A stretch of DNA of 64,000 nucleotides from positions 5,606,747-5,670,746 of the forward strand of contig NC_064044.1 of the NCBI RefSeq assembly GCF_932526225.1, written 5' to 3'. The notes under the pieces were generated by a model. It ran no database searches, was not told the origin of the DNA, and saw nothing but the letters and a program-made list of their open reading frames with translations. Source of the DNA: Nematostella vectensis (taxonomy: Eukaryota > Cnidaria > Anthozoa > Actiniaria > Edwardsiidae). Positions 38,301 to 47,691 of the stretch are shown in pieces (the first letter of the stretch is position 1; every line of letters starts with the position of its first letter). A program made the translations under genes and the position numbers.

Positions 38301-41300
38301 GACTACTATCCGTGGATGACAATATTCAGGTAATGATATACCTAGAAAGACTACAGACTCTACTCTCCGTGGATGACAGTATTTAGGTGACGATATAACT
38401 AGGAAGACTACAGACTCTACTCTCCGTGGATGACAATATTCAGGTAATAATATCACTTGAAAGACTACAGACTCTACTCTCCGTGGATGACAATATTCAG
38501 GTAATGATAACAAGAAAGACTACAGACTCTACTCTCCGTGGATGACAAAATTCAGTTAATGATATCACTTGAAAGACTACAGACAAGCTGTAGAGATACC
38601 AGGTGGTTTGTTGGTGATGTATATCACTCTAGCCCTATGTTGATTTGTTCCTTTATATTCAGGTAAGCTTGACGTCATCAAGCTTATCAACTTTCGTTGA
38701 TATGCGTGACGTCATATCATGCTTAATGTCCCATTGTATTTCACAGCGTATCTGGGATATGCTGAAAGAGACTGGATATGACCGGGATACCTATATCTTT
38801 TTCTCTTCTGATCACGGTTACCACTTGGGACAATACGGCTTGGTCAAGGGCAAATCCATGCCGTACGAGTCCGACATAAGGGTTCCTTTCTTCGTGCGTG
38901 GTCCTGGGATTCCCACAGACTCCAAGTAAGATTTTCGATTGGGTATTTTAGTAGCGACATGTTAGTTTTTCGGGCCTAATTTTTAATTTGTTGGTATGCG
39001 ACGGACGACTGGCAGGAATAAATCATATCATATGAAGTACTTATTGACTCTTCCTGGCCTTTCCTTTTCCAGGATGCACGAGATGGTGTTGAATATTGAC
39101 CTGGCCCCTACTTTCCTGGACATTGCTGGTGTCAGGCCTCCAAAGACTATGGATGGTACATCCATTATGAGACTCTTTAGACGCTCCAGGCCAGGAAAGT
39201 CAGAGAAGGCCCGACGTAGAAGGTAAATATCTTTTTGTTTCTTTCTTTTTGCACTCTTTTATAATGCGATGCAGGCTGCCGTGGCAGCTAATACGAAGTA
39301 TTATTGTGCGACGCGCGCTATCGTGGCCACCAATACAAAGTGTTATAGTGCGACGCGCGCTATCGTGGCCACCAATACAAAGTGTTTTAGTGCGATGCGC
39401 GCTACCGTGGCCACCAATACAAATTGTTATAGTGCGACATGCGCTACCATGACCACCAATACAAAGTTTACCATGCGACGCGCTACCGTGACCACCAATA
39501 CAAAGTTTACCATGCGACGCGCTACCGTGACCACCAATACAAAGTTTACCATGCGACGCGCGCTACCGTGGACACCAATACAAAGTGTTATAGTGCGACG
39601 CGCGCTAGGGTGGCCACCAATACAAAGTGTTATAGTGCGACGCGCGCTACCGTGGCTACCAATACAAAGTGTTATAGTGCGACGCGCGCTAGGGTGGCCA
39701 CTAATACAAAGTGTTATAGTGCGACGCGCGCTACCGTGGCCACCAATACAAAGTGTTATAGTGCGACGCGCGCTAGGGTGGCCACCAATACAAAGTGTTA
39801 TAGTGCGACGCGCGCTACCGTGGCTACCAATACAAAGTGTTATAGTGCGACGCGCGCTAGGGTGGCCACTAATACAAAGTGTTATAGTGCGACGCGCGCT
39901 ACCGTGGCCACCAATACAAAGTGTTATAGTGCGACGCGCGCTAGGGTGGCCACCAATACAAAGTGTTATAGTGCGACGCGCGCTACCGTGGCTACCAATA
40001 CAAAGTGTTATAGTGCGACGCGCTCTACCGTGGCCACCAAGACAAAGTGTTAAAGTGCGACGCGCGCTACCGTGGCCACCAATACAAAGTGTTATAGTGC
40101 GACGCGCGCTACCGTGGCCACCAATACAAAGTGTTATAGTGCGACGCGCGCTACCGTGGCCACCAATAGCTAGGCGGTCAGCATGCGACCATCACAGTGT
40201 TATTTACACAAACCTCCTATAACTCCGAGGGTTTCGAAGTGATATTATGTGCACTGAAACATTTAGCGCGCTTAAAGTTCATGTCAATCGGATAGTTTAT
40301 TTCTCTTTTTCGTATTGCCCGTCTTTTCTCAAAAATTGTCTTCTTTTCTGCAGAAAAGATACTCAGCCCTGGCGCGACACATTTCTGATCGAGAGAGGGT
40401 AAGATACATATTCTAGTAGGAAATAAATTTGAAATTCCGTAGAGGAAAAGCAGAACTACAGGACTCAAGAGCGTATCCAATGTTGCGCACGTGCTCTCTA
40501 TGTTATATTAAAGCGTTCTACATCTTTACATCCCCCTGTTGTTTATGCATTTTCCCTTGCCCCCTCCCCCTGTACTACTGTTCGAGCCCTACTTCTCCCA
40601 CTAATCATTCATTTCTCGATTTGTCTTTTGGCCGCTAACTTGGCCCGGCTGCTAGGACATTTTCTAAGACTGTACCATAGAAAGGTAAAGATTACTCCTG
40701 TTGAGAAATAAGCTCCTGTTGATAGCAGGAGATTTAAGCTCCCGATAGAACTACCCTGAGTGGTATAAAATAAAGGTTTTATTCATACTTTATTGTTATA
40801 CTCCTTTTACATACAGGAAAATCCGAATCCAAAAAACTAAAACCCCGAGCCAGTTTATCATTCCCAAGTCAAGCTTGCACAAAGATGTCGACGAGACGAA
40901 GCCGGGGCAACGGATGAGCAAAGCTGCCGTACTTGAAAGGTTTTGTTCCGAACCAGCCAATCAGCTACCGTGCAAACCCGACCAAAAATGGCACTGCATC
41001 AAGGTCAATAACCTCCCGCGATTGCGCAAGTGCAAAAAAGTCGGACAGACATCCGGTTATTATGGGTCACCACCGACGACAAGTCCGGCCCGGGAAATGT
41101 GTACTTGTTATCGACCGCGTGTGACAAGTGTCGGACCGTATGACAACATAGATGATATGCCATACGGAGGTAAGTATGATTTGGATATCATTTCAAATGA
41201 CGGTTAATATGACGTTAAAGATTGTATTAGTGATAATGATGATGATGGTGGTGTTGATGATGATGGCAAAGATGGAAATAATGGTGATGCCAATAATCAC

Positions 41301-41719
41301 TAAAATGTTTGACTATCGTGCATTTGTTTTTTTATCTCAGACGATGCCACTCAATATCTTTACCTCAATCAAGTTGATAAAACCAGGCATCGGAGATCGA
41401 TACGTGATCAACGCAAACCGCTGTCTCTCAAACAGCGCAGGCTCATGCGGGAGCTAGCACGCATGATCAAACAACAAAAACGCCGCGAACGGAGCAAGAT
41501 GTTGTCACGTGGCAGTAGCTCAGTGCCGACCACGCCCCCCTTGCCGGTAGTCCTCGACTCCAAGCTGCAGAGACTGAATAAGCGGATTGCGGGAGTCAGG
41601 CAAAGGCTCGAGAGCTTGAGAGGGAGAAAAAGGAAGCTACAGAGAATGAGAGAAGAGCAAGAGACTGTGAGACATTTTAAAGAAAGGTAAAACAAATCAC
41701 ATAGCCGTAGCAGGCCACG

Positions 41720-41765
<46 letters not shown>

Positions 41766-44421
41766 TTTGGGGGGGGGGGGGCACAATACAGAACTATTAA
41801 GAAAATATTAGGGGGGCACAGCCACGCCCCTACTGGTCGTATAAGTTTTTAAAATATTGGGGGGGTGCCCCCAGTGCCGCACCCCCTGCTACGGTCCTGA
41901 ATCATAAATGCGAAATAGACACAGTGAGCTGAAGGTACGCAGGTAATGGAATTGGAGATATACATCCAACCAAGGTGATAGCAATTACTCCTAGGCCATG
42001 ATACATCAGGATTTTAGACAAATTCCAAATCGAAAAAGGAAAACAACATAATTGATCCTCTAAACGCTCAAAATACCACACAGGGTATTAATGGATTAAT
42101 GTTTTGTGTTCTTAATTTCAGATACGAAGAGTTCCCTTGTCCATGCCCGGAACCTTCCGCGAGATCACGACCTAAACGTAGCCAGAAGCGGCGGGGGCAA
42201 AAGATTTGGCGCCTGCGTGCTGGCGTCTTACAAGCCGCCGAGATGAAAAAGAAACGACAGAAGGCTCAGAGTTTGGCGGAAAGAAAGAAGATCAAGAAGG
42301 AAAAGAAGAAGTCTAACCCGCGACGATCCAAATGTTCTGTTCCAGGGCTCAGTTGCTTCTATCAGACGAATTATCACTGGAAAGTGCCTCCTCTTTGGAC
42401 TGGTAAGAACGCCTTTGATTATATACAAAGATTTTGGTACAACGACGACAGCAACAACCGGGATTTGCCGAGGGGGGTGGGGGTGTGCAGTTCATATTTA
42501 TCGTATGGAAAATGATAGTTATTGGACGGTCCTTCAATAAGAAAAGACTCAGGGTGACCCGGCGGCGATTGGGGGGGGGGGGGGGGGGGGGGGGGTGAGG
42601 GACCACACAATATTTATCAGCAATGATAGCACAAAGGACACAACGGCAATATCGGCTGGAGCGCAACAAAATTAAACAGAACAACAACAATAATAGCTGA
42701 ACTCAACAATATTAACAGCAATAACACAACCACTAGAAGCTGCACACAACAACATTTATAACAGCAACAACAGCAAAAACCAAATCACAAAACAAAACAA
42801 ATAGGGGCTGGTCAAGACTCGGAATGGAACGCTTACAAAGGATCCCATTCAATATTTTTTTACTCTCAAGTAAGAGATCGAGCTCGATAATCCGCCCATT
42901 TCGGAAAAAATAGTATAATTAATTTCAATAATAGGGAATCATATCATGGTATGCACAAGCGCATTGAAACGCAATTTTATCTTTATTGTTTTGATTTCAA
43001 ACGTCATCTTTGTCATGCCCAGAAGTAGAGCTCCGACCATTCGTTATAATTTTGGGAAAATCCACTAACCGTCTTGTTTATTTTATTGTTTTGATTTCAA
43101 TATTTCAATCTTTGTTCTATTCAGGAGGGGAGTTCTGTTTTTGTCCGAGCTCAAATAACAATACGTATTGGTGCCTTCGGACCATCAATGCAACACACAA
43201 CTTCCTGTACTGCGAGTTCATTACACAGTTCTTGGAATACTTTGATCTTACTCTGGACCCATATCAGGTAGGCTAAGATTAAAAATGAAGAAGGGGGGGA
43301 TAATAATTCAGACCTGATACTTTGCGCTCGACATTCTTGCCAGAATGTCGAGTGCAAAGAGCATATGAAGCAAACGTTGTCGTTTTGGGGGTCTGGTACC
43401 GAGGAAACTAAGTTTCTTTTCAGGGACCTTCTCAACTAACTAAAGATGGTCACAGTAACTGTTTTTCTCTCCTGGTTACAAGTCATAAAGTTTACGAAGC
43501 CCCTGGGGTACACTTACCTTAAAAATTACAAGAATCATGCAGATTTTCCAAATAAGGAATATATTAGTTTCCTTATATGGAAGTGACCGCGTTTGCCAAA
43601 AACGCCAATTGAGTCCCAGGTCTGACTGGGGGGGGGGGGGGTCCACAGTCTTACACTATATCAAAACATTTGGTCAAGCATTTTAGCCGGGTAGATAATA
43701 ACTATTTCTTATAATACTTGCAGAAAATGCGCAGTCTAACATGCTTTAAAACGTCTTTTCCCAGCTCTATAACATTGTGGACCGCATTAGTCCCATCATG
43801 CTCTACGATCTTCACAACCAGCTCGAGGAAATGCGCAAGTGCAAAGGGGCAGAGAGCTGCACACACTACCACGGGAAGCCGCGGAGCTCCTCAGCCAGCG
43901 TGCAGGCTCCGCTCCTCGGAGCTACCCCATCGGTGGAACCCACCGAGCAGTCACGTGTTGTTGAGACAACAACTGCACTATTTACTAATGACATGACTAC
44001 AGAAGCGACTCAGGAACCAACTGACGCCTTAACGACTGTTCCATTATATGAGGCGACACCGACTGTCGCGAATATGGAGAAAAATGAACATGATGGGAAC
44101 AGTAGTGACTATGGAAATTCCGAAGTGACAGAACAAGAACACGACGAAGATGCAAGTAGCGAAGAAAATGATGATAAACCAACAAGAAAAACAAAACTCG
44201 ACAAAGCGCAAAGGAAACTAAATAAGCGTTTGAGGCAAAAAAAGAAGAATAAGAATGTTGCTAATGGCGAGGAAAATGAACGAAAGGTAAAGGGCGATAA
44301 CAAAGGTTTAAAGAAGTTGAAAAAGAAGAGGAAGGGAGGGAAAAATCAAAAGATGCCAAACGAGGATGCAGACTCTAAGAACATTGCGTCGAATAGTCTA
44401 ACTAAACAGTTGGAGCCATGA
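32331..44421 (+). CDS. Extracellular sulfatase of the SULF family (heparan-6-O-endosulfatase), 11 coding exons
   Basis: Exons 32331-32730, 36826-37147, 37959-38103, 38747-38925, 39073-39222, 40354-40398, 40817-41169, 41341-41686, 42122-42402, 43125-43267 and 43765-44421 join in phase to 1006 aa. A hydrophobic signal peptide spans residues 9-22. Sulfatase motifs: metal-binding TDDQD (47-51), CCPSR (83-87) whose first Cys should become formylglycine, then [20 protein letters not shown] and [14 protein letters not shown] long Lys/Arg-rich hydrophilic domain and a Cys-rich C-terminal domain follow ([35 protein letters not shown]), as in SULF1/2. The family trims 6-O-sulfates from heparan sulfate outside the cell and so tunes Wnt, FGF and BMP signalling. 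Vertebrate SULFs are about 870 aa. This one has about 170 extra residues after the last Cys block: Thr/Glu-rich, then Lys-rich. A 5' UTR acceptor lies at 32269-32270. Intron 3 is filled with copies of the exon 3 donor. Confidence 0.95.
33347..33553. mobile_element. Inverted-repeat element in SULF intron 1
   Basis: ATTGGCGTTTCTTTTGG near the left and CCAAAAATGG after AAGAAACGC near the right form imperfect inverted ends with TACCTA-like flanking sequence. The interior is noncoding. The element is weakly preserved. Confidence 0.4.
34245..34587. mobile_element. Nested fold-back element with GGGGACCCAGGGCG ends
   Basis: Two direct copies (near 34250 and 34373) of GGGGACCCAGGGCGTACTGA followed by GCGGAAACGAGCGCTGAGCG are balanced by an inverted end, CAGTACGCCCTGGGTCCCCG, at about 34560-34580. 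Its GC content is far above its surroundings. The terminal block recurs at 62344-62440. Confidence 0.75.
37617..37835 (+). repeat. Dispersed repeat family C, copy 1 (SULF intron 2)
   Basis: About 200 bp are shared in the same orientation with 43387-43600. Blocks include GGGGTCTGGTACCGAG, AAAGATGGTCACAGT, CATAAAGTTTGCGAAGC and AATAAGGAATATATTAGTTT. There is no coding capacity or clear TIR. Confidence 0.75.
38104..38590 (+). repeat. Tandem array of about 8 units copied from the 3' edge of SULF exon 3
   Basis: The unit is about 57 bp: intronic GTAATGATATACATAGAAAG joined to a copy of the last about 37 exon bases (ACTACAGACTCTACTCTCCG ... GACAATATTCAG). Each unit therefore ends with the same CAG/GTAATG donor as the true junction at 38103/38104. 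Variants change the donor to CAGGTGACG or CAGTTAATG. The first three units stay in frame with the exon, each adding 19 codons ([19 protein letters not shown]). Confidence 0.94.
39290..40170. repeat. About 42-bp minisatellite in SULF intron 5
   Basis: About 21 units contain GTGCGACGCGCGCTACCGTG and GCCACCAATACAAAGTGTTA. Alternate units replace ACCGTGG with AGGGTGG, giving a higher-order period of two and, for part of the array, four units. Long open frames across it are artefacts of the repeat. The core matches the repeats at 19080-20200. Confidence 0.92.
41720..41757. repeat. TA microsatellite
   Basis: An AT/TA dinucleotide run of nearly 40 bases lies in SULF intron 8. It is followed by T and G homopolymers that lead into the dispersed repeat at about 41760-41905. 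Confidence 0.9.
41760..41905. repeat. Dispersed G/C-run repeat, copy 2 (inverted)
   Basis: CAGCCACGCCCCTACTGGTC and AATATTGGGGGGGTGCCCCC match the region at 14041-14190 in reverse complement. It lies in SULF intron 8. Confidence 0.6.
43387..43600 (+). repeat. Dispersed repeat family C, copy 2 (SULF intron 10)
   Basis: It shares about 200 bp with 37617-37835, in the same orientation and with scattered substitutions and small indels. Both copies lie in introns of the same gene. Confidence 0.75.
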
Positions 44422-44652
44422 TCCGTTATTCCCTTTAGGCTGGTTCTATCTTCCGATCTCCCACATCGGATGAGAAACAAGCGTGGTTTAGATATATAAC
44501 GACGGGAACAGAACACAACGTTGACAAAATTCAACATGCATGCTCGATGGAACGTGCGTCTTGCTGCCAGCGTCATTGAACTTAAATCATCGTTCCAATC
44601 TATTTGCATACGATCGGGAGATTATATGAAAAAACGCTTGAAATTTTACGAT

Positions 44653-44868
44653 GTGACGCGCGCTACCATGGCCACCTTGAAAATAGCCAATAAGGATGCT
44701 AGAAACGTGCTATCTTATTGGTATTTCGCTAGCCAATGAGCGTGTCAAAGAAATAATTAAGCGGCACATTAAAGTGCGGCGAAGTTGTCAATCAAAACAG
44801 GCTCATTAACCCACTTTCTTGAAACTTCATCTTAGTGGCCACGGTAGCGCACGGTGGCGATCGGGGCG
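44653..44868. mobile_element. TIR element with CGCGCGCTACCATGGCCACC end
   Basis: The left end is mirrored at about 44834-44868 by GTGGCCACGGTAGCGC. The interior includes AGCCAATAAGGATGCTAGAA and CGTGCTATCTTATTGG, as in the tandem units at 19080-20200. This suggests those units derive from one end of such an element. Confidence 0.6.
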
Positions 44869-46251
44869 ATGATATGAGAAACAGCATTTAGTAAGCAACT
44901 GGTGATGTGTATTATGCGTTACTATGGGGTAGTGGGTGCGTCTATAATTCGTTTGTGAGCAATGTTATTTTTACTCTACCCCTTTTCAGCCTCGCTTTCA
45001 AGCAGGGCCCCATGTAATGGAATCTTAGAAGTTGAGCAATGTCATTCTCCAAAGCACAGTTTGTACCATGGTTCCGGCTCAGTTTTATGCAGAGCTTAAT
45101 TCTTTATTATGAATGGGATTGGGAGTCCTCAGAGGGTTTTTTTTTCGTGTTGCAGTTATAAGCCTATGATTGATTTTGTTCGTTCTTCGTTCATGTACAT
45201 CTGTAGCCTGGGGGCGGGGGCATTTAACAAAAAGTAGTCAATCCATTGTACGTAAAAAGTTATGCCAATACGAAACAAATTTGCACAAAGTAGGAAGATT
45301 TTGATATATCTTGGTAGTTTTTTTTATAGCACAGACATTGAATAAAAACATACTAAGAGCCTATCCAAATTGGAGCGCGGGTACATCTCTTGATTTAAAT
45401 AATATCTGTGTCAGCATTCAGTTCAGTTCTTTTTGGCGAGCGTGGCGTAAGAGGGGTAAGTTATTCCTTGAATTCCACAATACCGAGCACATGTTTACTT
45501 ACTGGGAATAAAAAGCACTTAGTTCTTGTATCACTGTAGTCTCCATGGTCAACAGGGTCATAAAAGTGTAAAACGGTAACCGGGATTTTAGATTCGTGAA
45601 ACGAGGACAAGGGATACCCCCCCACCCCCTTTTACCTGCCCCCTTTCACTGACCTGATCTAATACTCTTTGATCTAACGTCTAGTTCCAGAGGGGTCGGA
45701 AGTATGACCCCCCACCCCTATGGATGGATATTTTCTGGAACTACACAAGTATAAGCATAAGTAACTTATATTTTTATACCGCTGTGTAGATTATTATTTC
45801 TAATGTTGAAGGTCTGGATCGAAGGAGTTTTTGCCTGGATCCTTCATTCGCGGATCGCCGTTTATTACCTGTCCATTCGAACTCTTTTGATGCATTTGGA
45901 TAAGCGGCTACTCTTACACAGGGGTAGTATAGGGTCCTCAAAGGAAAGACATGGGGGGGGGGGTGTATTTGGGTTCCTGAAAGATAAAAACCCTTCGTGC
46001 ATGACCAAACCAAATTTCCTTTACCCTTGATTTTTTACAGTAAATGCGCTCATATGCCCTTTGTAAAGCTGACCCCCTCCCCTCCCCCAGCTATTGCCAA
46101 AGGAACTGGGAACATCGGTAGAAAAAGATACTGTGATCTCGGTCCTATATATTTGGATTCATCCAGCTTCTATTTTGCTTCCACCTTTGCTAGGTTACTA
46201 TAAGGACATTCAACCATCTGATGACATAATCTGTTTGTTATTTAAACAGCT

Positions 46252-46997
46252 GGGGCCGGTTCCTGAAAGGCCGATTAACTTAACCCTCGATCAGCGCCTA
46301 ATCCCGGGTTAAAATTCGCTAATCGTAAGTTAGCTAACCGACTGATAACTCACGGTTCCCGAAAGCCAAGTAATCCCCCGAATTACTAACCCTGGATTAA
46401 ACGAGTGAAAAACTGGTTTGAGGAGTAAAATTCACACAGGGTACCCAGTATATCAACAGAAAGCAACTTAAATTTACCTTTGGTGGTTTTATATTCGCAG
46501 AGAAGCCTCAAAACGCCTCTACATCATTTGTAATTACCTCCATTTCATTGCCAAAAATGTCATTTGCAGGATTCGGGTTGGTGCGTGACACTAGCGAGAC
46601 AGATTCATTTCAAGTACAAATTTCATGTAACTTTCTGTCTGTCCCAGCACAATTTTAAAGTCAGCATCGCAACGAAGGTCACATAATAAAGCGAAATGTT
46701 AGGATATTTGATCCCTAAATTGTTTTGTGTAACGTCTTTTTTGTCGACAACTTTATTTTATGAAGCTTTAGTTCTACTACAAAGTTTGGGAGGCCTGTGT
46801 TACGCCAACTAAACAGTGGGTTAGCGAGTTAACCCACCTCGCGAGCAGGGTTAGATTTTACCTCCAAACTGACCCAGAGTTAGCGCTAACCAGCGTTTCG
46901 GGAACGGAACTAATCTGGGGGTAAAAATTTAATCGTGGGTTAGGGTTAATTTAACCCTGGGTTTGCGCAAATCGGCTTTTCAGGAACCTGCCCCTGG
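46252..46997. mobile_element. TIR element of about 745 bp
   Basis: GGGGCCGGTTCCTGAAAGGC at the left is mirrored at the right (reverse complement GGGGCAGGTTCCTGAAAAGC). Further inside, both ends carry GGTTAA/TTAACC-rich sequence. The interior is noncoding. It is probably a non-autonomous DNA transposon. Confidence 0.7.
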
Positions 46998-47047
46998 TGT
47001 CAGCACTGGTAATAAAACAGAAGAATGTCATAACGAATTCTGTGATT

Positions 47048-47119
47048 GACTCCGTGGCGCAATGGTAGCGCGTCTGACTCCAGATCAGAAGGTTGCGTGT
47101 TCAAATCACGTCGGGGTCA
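47048..47119 (+). tRNA. tRNA-Trp (anticodon CCA)
   Basis: A 72-base cloverleaf: acceptor GACTCCG pairs with CGGGGTC, the anticodon stem is TCTGA/TCAGA with loop CTCCAGA (anticodon CCA), and the T-arm is GCGTG-TTCAAAT-CACGT. The discriminator is A. There is no intron, and a T-run suited to RNA polymerase III termination follows near 47129. The internal A box (TGGCGCAATGG) is present. It sits between the convergent 3' ends of SULF and the TBC gene. Confidence 0.93.
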
Positions 47120-47691
47120 GTACTCATGTATTTTTTTGTATTTTATTACTTCTAGATTTATTTTCTTTTTCAACTATCGGGGTCATATTTTTATTTTTCA
47201 CTGAAATATAAAACACAATTATCGTATTATTTCATTTTGGTAAGAGATAAAAGAAAACGACAATTTAAACATTTTATCTTTCTTTAATTTCGGGTTTGTA
47301 AAAAAAATCTATCTAGTAAAAAATTATTCAATTTACAGAGAAAAAAATGCCGCATGATTAATCTCAGAGTTATTTTATTTGATTTTCTGCACGTTATATG
47401 ACAATTCAATTGTATATACAAGTGAAAATATTCGACACTATGTATTCTTATTTCGATATAAATCATATCGAAGTTCTTAATTATTTCAACAAGAACAATC
47501 GAAATTGGTCTTTTACAAAGTCACAAGTTGAAAGTTGGAGTATCACAACATTTCAGAAAAATTCTAAAGTCTCACTTTCCCAGATGTAATTAATAATACA
47601 ACAATTGGGCATATGACTGCAACTGATAGTCCCTAATAATATGCCACACTTTGATGATAATGGACTCCCTGTGATTAAAACGGACTCGTTC
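47120..47691. other. AT-rich region between tRNA-Trp and the TBC gene 3' end
   Basis: It probably contains the 3' UTR of the minus-strand TBC gene. A minus-strand AATAAA is readable near 47374-47379. Nothing else was recognised. Confidence 0.4.

Larger units (their letters stand above)
44422..47047. other. SULF downstream region, no gene recognised
   Basis: It holds the SULF 3' UTR (candidate AATAAA signals near 45342 and 45506, neither decisive), a TIR element at 44653-44868 and a larger one at 46252-46997, plus short G/C homopolymers. No exon chain was found on either strand. Confidence 0.5.

Noticed and set aside
39269-40222. 317-residue open frame, plus a second frame of 204 residues
   Set aside because: It lies entirely within the 42-bp minisatellite. 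The translation is a monotonous repeat in two frames, without splice or start context. The period keeps stops out by chance.
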